From: Flavobacterium tagetis
Lineage (GTDB): Bacteria > Bacteroidota > Bacteroidia > Flavobacteriales > Flavobacteriaceae
DNA: 64,000 bases
Assembly (NCBI RefSeq): GCF_016735615.1
Contig: NZ_JAERSF010000002.1
Location: forward strand, 558,001-622,000
Direction: 5' to 3'
A program made the position numbers and the translations under genes. Positions 29,826 through 38,969 of the stretch are shown one piece after another (the stretch's first letter is position 1; each line of letters opens with the position of its first letter). Below the pieces are notes generated by a model that did not search any database, was not told where the DNA came from, and worked only from the letters and a program-made list of their open reading frames with translations.

Positions 29826-30971
29826 ATGGATAAATTAGGATTTTTAGATAGCGTTGCCCGTATTGCTGTCTTTGTTTCGTTATTATTGGCACTTTTTTTA
29901 CTTACTGTAAAGACGGAGAATAAATTGGCAAACCGACTTTTTGCTTGTTTTATTATTTTGTCAGCGATTGATTTTAGCGGATTAATGGATTATTCATTTC
30001 CTATAGAATATGTAAATATAGATTTGTTTAGAAGTACGGTGTGTTTGTTAGAAATGCCTTTAATTTATCTCTATGTTTTGGCAGTTTGTTATTCTGATTT
30101 TAGATTAAAATGGAGGCATTTAATCTTTACACTTCCATTTATAGTGATGAATTTTGTTTTAATGCCGAGAATTTACTTGAAATCGGGTACTGAAAAGCAG
30201 TTTATTTTAGAACATTACAGTACAATGTTTGAAATTTACTTTTTTCAAATTCTAATCGAATTTCAGTATTGGTTTTATATTGTGAGTATATTCTTGATTT
30301 TAAGAAAATACAAAAGAATTTATCTCGAAAATTATACCAATCCTAGTACGTCTACCTACAAATGGCTTTTTCAGATGAATTGTGTTTTTGTAGTTATGCA
30401 TTCTATTACAGCTTCAAAAAATTTATTGCGCTATACCGCTTCCAGAGATATTTTTCTTTGGGGAAATGTTTTGATGATCGTTATGGCTTTAAGCGTAATA
30501 TGCTGGTTTGTCTTGAAAGCATTAAATCATCCTGAACTTTTTAGAGGAATCAATTCTCGATTAAAATTAACGAAAGAGATTCTTCCGCAAAATGAAAATG
30601 AAATAACTGAAAAAATAGAAAATGAAAACGAAGAAATTAAGACCCAGATTTCAACTTTAAAACAATACATGATAGAGAAAGAGCCTTTTCTTGATCCGTC
30701 ATTAACAATACAAGAATTAAGTAATCAAATTAATATTCCGGTTCGCGATTTATCGATTTTGATTAATCACCAAATGGATCAACATTTTTTTGATTTTGTG
30801 AATGAGTATCGCATTCAAAAAGCAATGGAAATTTTAAAAAATCCTTCCAAAAAAGATTTAACTGTTTTAGAAATCTTGTATGAAGTAGGATTTAATTCTA
30901 AATCATCATTCAATACTTCTTTCAAAAAATATACAAATTTAACGCCTACGGCTTATCGAAACGCTTCTTAA
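29826..30971 (+). CDS. Membrane-integrated AraC-family transcriptional regulator
   Basis: The 381-residue protein combines an N-terminal domain of several transmembrane helices (about 1-230, for example VFVSLLLALFLLTV and FYIVSIFLILRKY) with a C-terminal AraC-type DNA-binding domain (about 285-381). Its two helix-turn-helix units include LTIQELSNQINIPVRDLSIL and VLEILYEVGFNSKSSFNTSF, the latter being the family's conserved element ending FNTSFKKYTNLTPTAYR. Such proteins probably sense an envelope signal. It is followed by a TonB-dependent receptor gene, a likely target. Confidence 0.88.
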   Translation: MDKLGFLDSVARIAVFVSLLLALFLLTVKTENKLANRLFACFIILSAIDFSGLMDYSFPIEYVNIDLFRSTVCLLEMPLIYLYVLAVCYSDFRLKWRHLIFTLPFIVMNFVLMPRIYLKSGTEKQFILEHYSTMFEIYFFQILIEFQYWFYIVSIFLILRKYKRIYLENYTNPSTSTYKWLFQMNCVFVVMHSITASKNLLRYTASRDIFLWGNVLMIVMALSVICWFVLKALNHPELFRGINSRLKLTKEILPQNENEITEKIENENEEIKTQISTLKQYMIEKEPFLDPSLTIQELSNQINIPVRDLSILINHQMDQHFFDFVNEYRIQKAMEILKNPSKKDLTVLEILYEVGFNSKSSFNTSFKKYTNLTPTAYRNAS

Positions 30972-31123
30972 TTAAGGTTTTGTAAAAAGTCGTACTTTTC
31001 ATCTTATAAAGTCGAACCAATTTTCTGAGAAGAAATTGGTTCGACTTTTTTTGTCGGTCGCATACTCAAAATTTCTAAGGCAACTTTGCTTCAAATTAAT
31101 CGAACAAGTTAAAATTAGAAACC

Positions 31124-33508
31124 ATGAAAAAATTACATCTCCTTATCTTTTTAGTATTGCCTTTATTTTGTTTGGCACAATCAACATTAAAATTAAAAGG
31201 AAAAATTACAAGCGAAACAAAACCTTTAGAATGGGCAGAAATAACAATCTCAAATTTAGAAGGAAAAATTATTGAAGGAACAACTTCAAGTCAAGATGGT
31301 TCTTTTGAAGTCAATCTTAAAAATGGTTCTTATAAAATAGCGATAAGTCTTTTGGGTTTTACTGATTATGAAAATAAAATTTCCTTAGAAAAAGATACAG
31401 ATTTAGGGGTTATGACGCTTAAAGAAAACGAAACAAAATTAGTTGAAGTTGTGATTCAGTCTAAAAAGAAAACCATTGAGCAAAAAACGGATCGTTTGGT
31501 CTATAATTTTGAAAATAATGTAACCAATGTTGGAGGAGATGCTTTAAGCGCCATCAATAGCGCACCCGGTGTTGTAGTGCAAAACAATATGATAAATATA
31601 TTGGGAAAAGGAACTTCGAGAGTTATGATTGATGGAAGAATTATTGAATTAACGGGCGAAGAATTGAATAATTTTTTAAAATCAATTTCTGCAAGCGACA
31701 TCAAGAATATTGAAATTATCAGTAACCCGCCTGCAAAATATGAAGCTGAAGGAGCTGGTGGATTGATTAATATTATTATGAAAAAAGGGACTCGCGATTC
31801 TTGGAAAAATACTATTACAGCTTCTTATGATCAAAACAAGTATGGAATTTTTACTTTGAGAGATAATTTCTTTTATAACAAAAATAAGTTTCGTCTTTCG
31901 GCAAGCGTCAACGGAAAAACGGGATATATGAATATAGATGAAATTTCAAAAGTATATTTTGAAGACGGAATTTCAAATATGAGCGCGACGACAAAAATGA
32001 AAAATGAAAATCTATCAGGGAAATTAGCTTTAGATTATGATTTTTCAGAAAAAACAACTGCGGGCTTTCAATTTATAAACGACAGAAATAATCCAGATTT
32101 TCAATCGGATATTGTGATAGACAGATATGATACTCAGAATCAATTAAAAAATTATACCATCAATAAAAGTTACGCAGACAGAGCATCGGGAAGTTTAACG
32201 TATAATGCGCATTTGATAACAAAACTGGATTCGCTGAACCGAAAATTATCTTTTGATGTGGATTACTTTAATTACAATTCAAAATTTGATCGCGAGTTTA
32301 TCGCAAACGACTATTTAGCAGATGGAACTTTTGTTGATGTAAATCAGTCGGGGCGAAATATCTCAAACCAAGATATTCATAATTGGAGTTTTAAGGCTGA
32401 TATGGAGCATCCGTTTCAAGCACTGAATTTATCTTATGGCGCGAAAATGAGTTTTACAAACAGTGTAAGTGATTTACTTTATTATAATACGATTTCAGGA
32501 ACTCCAGAATTAGATCCTTTACAATCAAACCGATTTAATTACACGGAAAATAATCAGGCGTTTTATGTTAACGGAGATAAAAAAATCAATGAAAGATGGA
32601 ATTTTCAAGTTGGTTTGAGACTAGAAAATACGCAGACAAAAGGTTTTTCTGAAACTTTAAATCAGGAAACGGTTAATAATTATTTGAAATTGTTTCCAAC
32701 GGTTTTTGCATCTTATAAGAAAAATGACAACAATACTTTTACCTTAAATTATGGAAAAAGAATCAACAGACCACGTTTTGATTTATTGAATCCGTTTCGA
32801 ATTTATATAAGCAGTAATAGTTATTCAGAAGGGAATCCGTTTTTGCAGCCTTCGTTTAGTGACAATTTTGAGTTTGGATATTCTTATAAAGAGATTTTGA
32901 GAACTACTGTTTTTGTCAATGCAATCACAAACGGTTATGGCGTTTTGTTTACCTCAAATCCAGAAACAAATACACAAATTGTAACAAGAGATAATTATTT
33001 TAAAAGTTTGAGTTATGGAGTTGGAGAAACATATTCGGCAACTTTTGCAGATTGGTGGACAAGCGAAAATTCTTTGTATTTTTTAGGTTCAAAAACAGAA
33101 TTTATAAAAGATATCAATGCAACTCCGTCAAATAGTTTAGAAATAGATTTTTCTACAAATAATACTTTTGTTTTAGGGAAAAATTCTAAACTTCAAATCG
33201 ATTTTAGCTATACGCCACCTTATGAAAGAGGTTTATACAAAATAGGGTATACGTCAAGTTTTGATATTGGTTTTAAACAAGACTTGCTTAATAAAACGAT
33301 GCAAATCGCATTTTTGGCAAATGATATTTTTAATACTTCTTACTTAAAAGATTTTACTTCGGTTGTAAATGGTGTGAAACAAGTTTACGATCAAAACAAT
33401 AGTAATCGATTTGTTCGTTTGTCTGTGATTTACAATTTTGGAAATAATAAAATCAATGTAAAAGAACGTGCTTTTGGAAATCAGGACGAGAAAAAGAGAG
33501 CTAACTAA
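31124..33508 (+). CDS. TonB-dependent outer-membrane receptor with a CarboxypepD_reg domain
   Basis: The 794-residue protein has a signal peptide (LLIFLVLPLFCLAQ), then a CarboxypepD_reg-like domain (about 22-105, LKGKITSETKPLEWAEITI), a plug (about 120-215, INSAPGVVVQNNMINILGKG) and a long beta-barrel of the outer-membrane beta-barrel 3 type (about 380-780), for example FTLNYGKRINRPRFDLLNPF. It ends with an aromatic-rich strand region. The ligand is not predictable. It lies 153 bp after the AraC regulator in the same orientation, suggesting control by it. Confidence 0.9.
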   Translation: MKKLHLLIFLVLPLFCLAQSTLKLKGKITSETKPLEWAEITISNLEGKIIEGTTSSQDGSFEVNLKNGSYKIAISLLGFTDYENKISLEKDTDLGVMTLKENETKLVEVVIQSKKKTIEQKTDRLVYNFENNVTNVGGDALSAINSAPGVVVQNNMINILGKGTSRVMIDGRIIELTGEELNNFLKSISASDIKNIEIISNPPAKYEAEGAGGLINIIMKKGTRDSWKNTITASYDQNKYGIFTLRDNFFYNKNKFRLSASVNGKTGYMNIDEISKVYFEDGISNMSATTKMKNENLSGKLALDYDFSEKTTAGFQFINDRNNPDFQSDIVIDRYDTQNQLKNYTINKSYADRASGSLTYNAHLITKLDSLNRKLSFDVDYFNYNSKFDREFIANDYLADGTFVDVNQSGRNISNQDIHNWSFKADMEHPFQALNLSYGAKMSFTNSVSDLLYYNTISGTPELDPLQSNRFNYTENNQAFYVNGDKKINERWNFQVGLRLENTQTKGFSETLNQETVNNYLKLFPTVFASYKKNDNNTFTLNYGKRINRPRFDLLNPFRIYISSNSYSEGNPFLQPSFSDNFEFGYSYKEILRTTVFVNAITNGYGVLFTSNPETNTQIVTRDNYFKSLSYGVGETYSATFADWWTSENSLYFLGSKTEFIKDINATPSNSLEIDFSTNNTFVLGKNSKLQIDFSYTPPYERGLYKIGYTSSFDIGFKQDLLNKTMQIAFLANDIFNTSYLKDFTSVVNGVKQVYDQNNSNRFVRLSVIYNFGNNKINVKERAFGNQDEKKRAN

Positions 33509-33517
33509 ATTAGATAA

Positions 33518-33568
33518 TTAGAAAATGTGCGAATTAGAAAATTATCATCTAATTGGCACATTTTCTAA
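33518..33568. terminator. Inverted repeat between convergent genes
   Basis: Arms TTAGAAAATGTGC and GCACATTTTCTAA are perfect, with a further inner repeat AATTAGA/TCTAATT. It lies between the TonB receptor and the ZIP gene, which converge, and probably serves as a bidirectional terminator. Confidence 0.65.
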
Positions 33569-33576
33569 TTGACACA

Positions 33577-34245
33577 TTATAAAAAGAATGCCAATAAAAT
33601 TCCGAGAACGATCATCGAAACTTTAGCAACGTTGAATTTGTGTCCTTCGCTGCTTTCAAAAATGATTGTTGATGAGATATGGAATAAAATTCCAATTACG
33701 ATTGCCGTTATTTCTGTATAATAGTCATTTAAAAAAGATAAATATTCTGAAGCTATTGTTCCTAAAGGGGTCATAATTGCGAAGACAAGCATAAAGGCAA
33801 AAATGGCTTTTTTGTCTAGATCGGCATTGATGAAAAACGTAGTTAGAATAATTGCAATTGGCAAATGATGAATAGCAATTCCGACTGCTAAACCGTGATG
33901 ATGGCTTACAGGAAAGCCTTCTAAAAAGGCATGAATACATAAACTGATAAACAAAAGCCACGGAATTTGAGACATTTTTGCATGTCCGTGTACGTGTCCG
34001 TGTTCGGCACCTTTTGAGAAAAATTCGAGAATGATCTGGAATAAAATTCCGACCATAATGAAGATTCCGATATTGTGGTTATGCGATTCGTAAACATCGG
34101 GCAGCAGATGCATTACAGTTAAAGACAATAAAAAAGAACCGCTGAATGCAAGCAGCAGTTTTAAATTGGTTTTGTTTTCGGGTTTTATAAACAAAGCCGC
34201 GCTATATCCTAAAAGTACAGAAAATAAAGGTAATAAATAGTTCAT
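33577..34245 (-). CDS. ZIP-family metal transporter
   Basis: The 222-residue protein has about seven transmembrane helices and a His-rich loop (HGHVHGHAKMS). The core motifs are MHLLPDVYESHNHN and HAFLEGFPVSHHHGLAVGIAIHHLPIAI, where the repeated H-x-x-x-G/E-x-x pattern forms the metal channel. It should import zinc, iron or another divalent metal into the cytoplasm, with the ion not predictable. It converges on the TonB receptor gene. Confidence 0.9.
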   Translation of the reverse strand: MNYLLPLFSVLLGYSAALFIKPENKTNLKLLLAFSGSFLLSLTVMHLLPDVYESHNHNIGIFIMVGILFQIILEFFSKGAEHGHVHGHAKMSQIPWLLFISLCIHAFLEGFPVSHHHGLAVGIAIHHLPIAIILTTFFINADLDKKAIFAFMLVFAIMTPLGTIASEYLSFLNDYYTEITAIVIGILFHISSTIIFESSEGHKFNVAKVSMIVLGILLAFFL

Positions 34246-34271
34246 TTATATTTGTTTAACCGTTGATTCGT

Positions 34272-34328
34272 TTAATCGTTTTATTGTTTTTTGCTCCCGA
34301 TTAAACGGTTAAACAATTAAACGATTAA
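34272..34328. repeat. Intergenic inverted repeat with GTTTAATCGTTT vocabulary
   Basis: TTAATCGTTTTATTGTTT (34272-34289) and AAACAATTAAACGATTAA (34311-34328) pair over 17 of 18 bases, and the GATTAAACGG unit recurs in the loop. It lies between the ZIP gene and the methyltransferase gene, both on the minus strand, and may terminate the methyltransferase mRNA. Confidence 0.7.
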
Positions 34329-34333
34329 CCAAT

Positions 34334-35098
34334 TTATTTAAAAATCATGATTAATCTTTCGCTTTCGGTTTTATGGAATTTTTTAAGCTTATAGTCTCCA
34401 AAAATATCCAGAAGGAAAATTCCAGCTTCGTCCATTAAATCCTGAAAGTCTTTCAAAGTTAGTGCTTTTACTTTTTCTGTAAAATGATATTTTCTGCCTT
34501 GGTCTTCAAAATCAATTTCTTTGAAAATATGTCCGTCTTCAACATATCTTTTGATGTGGAAATCTATTTCATCAACCGTTTTTACTTCTTCGGGAACAAG
34601 ATTTTCGATTACGTTTGCTACGTTCATAAAATCGATAACGGCAAAACCGTATTCAGATAAGCTTTCTTTGATTGCTTTTAAAGTTGTTAGGTTGTCGTCG
34701 TCGCTTTCAAAATAGCCAAAACTGGTGAAAAGATTAAAAATAGCATCAAACTTTTCTTCAAAAGGCTCGCGCATATCATGCACTTTAAAATGCAGTGTTT
34801 CGTTACTATTTTTGCTGGCTTCGGCAATACTGTTTTCAGACAAATCTGCTCCTAAAACATCATAGCCTAATTGATTTAAATAAATAGAATGACGGCCTTT
34901 TCCGCATGCTAAATCCAATACTTTTGCTTTTTCTGGCAAGTTAAGGTAATGCGTTAAATTGTCCATGAAAACCTGAGCCTCACGATAATTACGATCCTTA
35001 TAAAGAATGTGATAATATGGCGTGTCAAACCAGGAAGAGTACCAGTTTTGATTGTCGTCTTCTTGGTTTTGGATTGGTGCGTTATGTTTTTCAGACAT
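34334..35098 (-). CDS. Class I SAM-dependent methyltransferase
   Basis: The 254-residue protein has the Rossmann motif I KVLDLACGKGRHSIYL (about 61-76), motif II GADLSENSI and the acidic region HDMREPFEEKFDAIFNLFTS. The N-terminus (WYSSWFDTPYYHILYKDRN) matches a common bacterial small-molecule or tRNA methyltransferase group. The substrate is unknown. It is divergent from the RNA methyltransferase at 35236. A TAAATTTG promoter element lies 32 bp upstream. Confidence 0.88.
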   Translation of the reverse strand: MSEKHNAPIQNQEDDNQNWYSSWFDTPYYHILYKDRNYREAQVFMDNLTHYLNLPEKAKVLDLACGKGRHSIYLNQLGYDVLGADLSENSIAEASKNSNETLHFKVHDMREPFEEKFDAIFNLFTSFGYFESDDDNLTTLKAIKESLSEYGFAVIDFMNVANVIENLVPEEVKTVDEIDFHIKRYVEDGHIFKEIDFEDQGRKYHFTEKVKALTLKDFQDLMDEAGIFLLDIFGDYKLKKFHKTESERLIMIFK

Positions 35099-35129
35099 TT
35101 ATTCTATTTCAATTAATTCAAAAGTCCGG

Positions 35130-35148
35130 CAAATTTAGTGTATTTTTG
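35130..35148. promoter_or_regulatory. Back-to-back -7 elements for divergent genes
   Basis: CAAATTTA (35130-35137, TAAATTTG on the minus strand) and TATTTTTG (35141-35148, plus strand) both fit TAnnTTTG and are separated by 3 bp. They point to opposite genes, at 35098 and 35236. No strong TTTG upstream element is visible for either, so the call is moderate. Confidence 0.45.
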
Positions 35149-35235
35149 CCGAAAAATAACTATTTCGCTTCGATACGTGTTTATACCAGTATAATAAAAT
35201 GTTATAGCGATTGGCTTTTTTTAATTGAAAAAGAA

Positions 35236-36393
35236 ATGGAAGAAAATTTTAAAATGATTGCCAAATGTTTTTTTGGCTTTGAAGAAATATTAGAAAAAGA
35301 ATTACGCACACTTGGCGCTCAGGATGTTGAAAAAGGAGTGAGGATGGTAAGCTTTAAAGGAGATAAAGGTTTTATGTATAAAGCCAATTTGTCTTTGCGT
35401 ACTGCGCTTAAAGTCTTAAAACCAATTTATTCTTTTAGAGCAAATAATGAGCAGGCTTTGTACAAAGGTATTTCTGGGTTAAACTGGTCTAAATATTTAA
35501 ATGCGAATCAGACTTTTGTAATAGATACAACGGTACATTCTACTTATTTTAATCATTCTGAATTTGTTTCTCAGAAATGTAAAGATGCCATTGTAGATCA
35601 GTTTAGAGAAAGAACGGGGCAACGCCCAAGTATTGATAAGCAATATCCAGATTTACGTATTAATATTCATATCGATAGAGATCAGGTTTCTGTAGCTTTA
35701 GATACTTCTGGAGCTTCGCTTCATCAGCGTGGATATAGAACGGCTACGAATATTGCTCCTATTAATGAGGTTTTAGCAGCAGGAATTCTATTATTATCGG
35801 GATGGGATGGACAAAGTCATTTTCTAGATCCTATGTGTGGTTCTGGAACTTTCTTGGCAGAAGCGGCTATGATTGCTTGTAACATTCCAGCAAATATTAA
35901 CAGAAGAGAATTTGCTTTTGAAAAATGGAAAGATTGGGATAACGATCTTTTTGATAAGATTGTTGACAGTTTAATGAAAAAAACAAGAGAGTTTCATTAC
36001 ACTATTAAAGGTTTTGATAAAGCGCCAAGTGCGGTAAGCAAAGCGAAAGATAATATTAGAAATGCTAATCTTGAAGATTATGTAACGATTCATGAAGATA
36101 ACTTTTTTGATACTGAAAAAGAAGTGGAAGGAAAGCTTCATATGGTTTTCAATCCACCTTATGATGAGCGTTTGGATATTCACATGGAAAGATTCTATGC
36201 TAGTATTGGAGACACTTTGAAGAAAAATTATCCAGGAACAAACGCTTGGTTTATCACAGCAAACCTTGAGGCTTTAAAATTTGTTGGATTAAAACCTTCA
36301 AGAAAAATCAAACTTTTCAACGGAAGCCTTGAAGCACGTTTGGTAAAATATGAAATGTACGAAGGAAGCAAGAGAACGAAATTTCAAGTCTAA
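35236..36393 (+). CDS. THUMP-domain RNA methyltransferase (RlmL N-terminal-domain type)
   Basis: The ATG at 35236 is chosen because the family starts with K-M-I-A-K-C-x-F-G-F-E. The longer frame crosses the promoter region. The 385-residue protein has an N-terminal ferredoxin-like and THUMP domain (about 1-160) and a Rossmann methyltransferase domain. Motif I is FLDPMCGSGTFLAEAAMIA, and motif IV is MVFNPPYDERLD, the NPPY sequence of enzymes that methylate guanosine N2. It should modify 23S rRNA at a guanosine, as in RlmL. It lacks the second methyltransferase module of E. coli RlmKL. Confidence 0.9.
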   Translation: MEENFKMIAKCFFGFEEILEKELRTLGAQDVEKGVRMVSFKGDKGFMYKANLSLRTALKVLKPIYSFRANNEQALYKGISGLNWSKYLNANQTFVIDTTVHSTYFNHSEFVSQKCKDAIVDQFRERTGQRPSIDKQYPDLRINIHIDRDQVSVALDTSGASLHQRGYRTATNIAPINEVLAAGILLLSGWDGQSHFLDPMCGSGTFLAEAAMIACNIPANINRREFAFEKWKDWDNDLFDKIVDSLMKKTREFHYTIKGFDKAPSAVSKAKDNIRNANLEDYVTIHEDNFFDTEKEVEGKLHMVFNPPYDERLDIHMERFYASIGDTLKKNYPGTNAWFITANLEALKFVGLKPSRKIKLFNGSLEARLVKYEMYEGSKRTKFQV

Positions 36394-36400
36394 GCTTCTA

Positions 36401-36535
36401 AGTTACTAAGGTTCTGAGATGCTAAGAATTTTAGCTAACTAAAAAAGATTTAATAAAATTTAAAATAATTAAGTTTCTGTTATTTAAGAATCAAAGGAAA
36501 ACTTAGAATCTTAGCATCTCAGAACCTTAGCAACT
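36401..36535. repeat. Long inverted repeat of CTAAGGTTCTGAGA units
   Basis: The left arm (36401-36427) reads AGTTACTAAGGTTCTGAGAT... and the right arm (36509-36535) is its complement with one mismatch over 27 bases. About 80 bases separate them. The same words (CTAAG, TTCTGAGA) recur in the repeat at 37493-37600, so the two belong to one repeat family. Confidence 0.7.
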
Positions 36536-36543
36536 CAAAAAAA

Positions 36544-36780
36544 ATGTCAAAACTACAACTACGAGCTTTTTTATACCAACTGGCAGCTTTTGCAGTCTTA
36601 TTTCTTATATTTAGATATTTGATTGCTGCTTATACAGGATTAACTGGAATTTGGATTCCGATGACGGCATTTGTAATAGGAACTATTATTGGACCTAAAT
36701 TTCAGGCTGTTAGAACCAAAGATGGAGAAAAGCTTTTTATGAAATGGCTTTTTATAAAAGGAATCAAAGAAATTCAATAA
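36544..36780 (+). CDS. Small membrane protein
   Basis: The 78-residue protein has two hydrophobic helices (about 10-28, LYQLAAFAVLFLIFRYLI, and 35-50, IWIPMTAFVIGTIIGP) and a basic cytoplasmic tail. I do not recognise it beyond being a conserved-looking flavobacterial inner-membrane protein. It lies 14 bp before the racemase gene and is probably co-transcribed with it. Confidence 0.75.
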   Translation: MSKLQLRAFLYQLAAFAVLFLIFRYLIAAYTGLTGIWIPMTAFVIGTIIGPKFQAVRTKDGEKLFMKWLFIKGIKEIQ

Positions 36781-36794
36781 TTTAAACTATCTAT

Positions 36795-37487
36795 ATGAGG
36801 AAAATTGGACTTATTGGTGGAATCAGCTGGGTTTCTACATCAGATTATTATACTTTAATTAATAAAGGGATTAATGAAAAACTTGGCGGACTAAATTTCT
36901 CTGAATGTCTAATTTACTCTTTTAATTATGCTGATATTAAAAAGAATAACGATACCAACGATTGGGATTCTACTTTTAATATGCTTTCTAAAGCGGCAGA
37001 AGTTTTAAAATCGGGCGGGGCAGAAGCTATTCTTTTATGTGCCAATACGATGCATTTAATTGCAGACAGATTACAGCAGGCTATTGATATTCCTCTTATT
37101 CATATTGCAGAAGAAACGGCGGTTGAAATTCAGAAGAAAGAACTAAAAAAGGTTGGTTTGCTTGGAACAAGATTCACAATGGAATTAGATTTTTTCAAAG
37201 ACAAACTGGCAGAAAAAGGAATTGAAGCTATAATTCCGGCGAGTGAAGAAGTTAAAGATTTTATTCATTACACTATTTTTGAAGAATTAGGAAGAGGAAT
37301 TGCAACAGAGGAAACGAAAAAACGTTATTTAGAAATTGCAAATGAATTGATAAATAACGGAGCAGAAGGAATCATTTTAGGATGCACCGAAATTCCGTTG
37401 GTAATAAAAGAAGGTGACTTAAATGTTCCGATTTTTGACACCACCTTAATACATACGCAAGCAGCAATTAATTTTCAGTTATCATAA
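36795..37487 (+). CDS. Aspartate/glutamate racemase-family protein
   Basis: The 230-residue protein has the two catalytic cysteines of the Asp/Glu racemase superfamily, in EAILLCANTMHLIA (Cys81) and GIILGCTEIPLVI (Cys196), with the opening GLIGGISWVSTSDYYTLIN typical of the YgeA-type members. It probably interconverts D- and L-aspartate or a related amino acid. It is unlikely to be the essential MurI, whose opening differs. It follows the small membrane protein gene. Confidence 0.9.
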   Translation: MRKIGLIGGISWVSTSDYYTLINKGINEKLGGLNFSECLIYSFNYADIKKNNDTNDWDSTFNMLSKAAEVLKSGGAEAILLCANTMHLIADRLQQAIDIPLIHIAEETAVEIQKKELKKVGLLGTRFTMELDFFKDKLAEKGIEAIIPASEEVKDFIHYTIFEELGRGIATEETKKRYLEIANELINNGAEGIILGCTEIPLVIKEGDLNVPIFDTTLIHTQAAINFQLS

Positions 37488-37492
37488 AAGGT

Positions 37493-37600
37493 GCTAAGAT
37501 TCTGAGACACTAAGGTTCTAGGTTTTAATCTTAACAACAAAAAAAGCGGTAAATTCAAGTTGAATTTACCGCTTTTTTTGCCTTAGTATCTCAGAATCTC
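37493..37600. repeat. Inverted repeat flanking a terminator
   Basis: GATTCTGAGACACTAAGG (37498-37515) and its complement at 37581-37599 pair with one mismatch. They enclose the strong terminator at 37541-37579. The outer arms share the CTAAG/TTCTGAGA words of the repeat at 36401-36535. Confidence 0.65.
37541..37579. terminator. Bidirectional terminator between racemase and DUF6048 genes
   Basis: Arms AAAAAGCGGTAAATTC and GAATTTACCGCTTTTT enclose a short loop and have A- and T-runs on both sides. It serves two convergent genes. Confidence 0.9.
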
Positions 37601-37614
37601 ATCTTAAAAAGAAA

Positions 37615-38454
37615 CTATTTTTTCTTCTTAGGCTCTTCCTTCTTTGCCGTTTCAGATGCCATTGTTTTTTTCTTGTAAATAGGAATAAAGTAAGAAACAG
37701 TGTAATTGAAACCAATTCCAAAACTTCCGTCATAGGTTCTGTTAAAACCTGGAATGTAAAGATTTTCAAAGTTATTTGGTTCTTTGTTAGAAGCCAGAAG
37801 CTTAAGCTGAACACCAAAACCAAGAAATAAGTTTTTGAGGACTTGCGCTTTTAATCCTAATGCAACTTCAATCCAAGCAGCTGTAAGACCGCTATATTTT
37901 TGATCTGCTGCTATTGGAGGTAATTCTCCCCAATACGGATTCGGATTGTAGATTTTATAGCTATGCAATTCTTGGCTAAAAGAACTAAATCCACCGCGCA
38001 TTCCTATTGTAATTAGGTTTTCCATATCCAACCAGTTTTGATAAAAATTATAATCAAAACCTGCTTTTATGTACGTTCCATTAGCAGAAGAAGTTAAACG
38101 GTCGTCTTCTGTAGTTTTATCTTCGTAGCCTAATTCAGCTGCTAAATAATATTTTTTAGTTAATCGCCAGTCTCCAACAAACTCGACTCCTTTATAATCT
38201 TTATCATAAAGTCCACGAGTTAATTTATACAAGTCGACACCAACACGAAGACCGTAGCGATCTGTTTTTACTACGCTATCCTTTGGAGCTTCTTGAATTT
38301 CTGGTTTTGCCGTTTTTACAGTTTTTTCTGTTTGAGGCTTTTCCGTCGTTGTTGTATCTTTATTTTTAGAAATTTCAGGCACATCCTGAGCATAACCTAA
38401 AAACATTGAAAACAATAATGAAAGACTAGAAATAAACTTTAATGTGTGTCTCAT
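37615..38454 (-). CDS. DUF6048-family outer-membrane beta-barrel protein
   Basis: The ATG at 38454 is preferred to the in-frame TTG at 38466. The 279-residue product has a signal peptide (LKFISSLSLLFSMFLGYAQ), a Pro/Lys/Thr-rich linker (about 25-65), and a beta-barrel with repeated alternating aromatic strands (for example FIKAGFDYNFYQNW-like segments). The C-terminus is Lys-rich. I recognise it as a DUF6048 type, a Bacteroidota family of unknown role. It overlaps the end of the DUF6452 gene by 29 bp, so the two are translated together. Confidence 0.82.
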   Translation of the reverse strand: MRHTLKFISSLSLLFSMFLGYAQDVPEISKNKDTTTTEKPQTEKTVKTAKPEIQEAPKDSVVKTDRYGLRVGVDLYKLTRGLYDKDYKGVEFVGDWRLTKKYYLAAELGYEDKTTEDDRLTSSANGTYIKAGFDYNFYQNWLDMENLITIGMRGGFSSFSQELHSYKIYNPNPYWGELPPIAADQKYSGLTAAWIEVALGLKAQVLKNLFLGFGVQLKLLASNKEPNNFENLYIPGFNRTYDGSFGIGFNYTVSYFIPIYKKKTMASETAKKEEPKKKK

Positions 38455-38962
38455 TTTCAGATTCAATGTTAGGGTTTACTAAATCAATTTCGGTCATCCA
38501 AAGGGTATCTCCATCTGGATCTGTTTGTACAAATGGGAGAACATTCTTTAGTTGAAAAATGGTTTTAAAACCACAAGCTCTCGAAACATACACGTTTTGT
38601 GTTGTATATCTAAATTTAATAACATCAGTATTGATAGATGTGGTATTTAAAGAATTGTTGATAAATTTGAAGGTAGATATAGTGTCATTTACTTTTAAAG
38701 GTATTGATACCGTGCTACCACTAGTTACATACCTTAACGAATCGTCCTCTGCAAGACTTTCGTTAAAAACAATTCCCTGTTCCATTCCATCGCCAATAAC
38801 TTTTAAGTTACTCACATTTCTAGTTTTTGTCGGATTGGAAATATCATAAAATGTAATAACCAATCTAGGTGTAGTTGGTGTATTAGCATCGCAAATATCA
38901 TCTTTCTCGCAGCTGGATAAGCCAAAGGTAAAGAGCAGTAAAAGAGAGATTAGTTTTTTCAT
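38426..38962 (-). CDS. DUF6452-family lipoprotein
   Basis: The 178-residue protein has a lipoprotein signal ending GLSSC (Cys18) and a beta-rich domain with TPRLVITFYDISNPTKTRN and VSRACGFKTIFQL. I recognise the DUF6452 family, always seen near DUF6048 proteins and an RlmD-type methyltransferase. It lies 7 bp after the rlmD stop, so the three genes form one unit. The function is unknown, probably at the outer membrane. Confidence 0.85.
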   Translation of the reverse strand: MKKLISLLLLFTFGLSSCEKDDICDANTPTTPRLVITFYDISNPTKTRNVSNLKVIGDGMEQGIVFNESLAEDDSLRYVTSGSTVSIPLKVNDTISTFKFINNSLNTTSINTDVIKFRYTTQNVYVSRACGFKTIFQLKNVLPFVQTDPDGDTLWMTEIDLVNPNIESENETHIKVYF

Positions 38963-38969
38963 CTATTTT

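Noticed and set aside
35017..35235. Extended N-terminus of the RNA methyltransferase gene from 35017
   Set aside because: The extra 73 codons overlap the divergent methyltransferase gene and promoter region and do not resemble the family. The ATG at 35236 fits the known start.
38426..38454. Overlap of DUF6452 and DUF6048 genes as a frameshift
   Set aside because: The two proteins belong to different families with separate signal peptides. The overlap reflects coupled translation, not a split gene.
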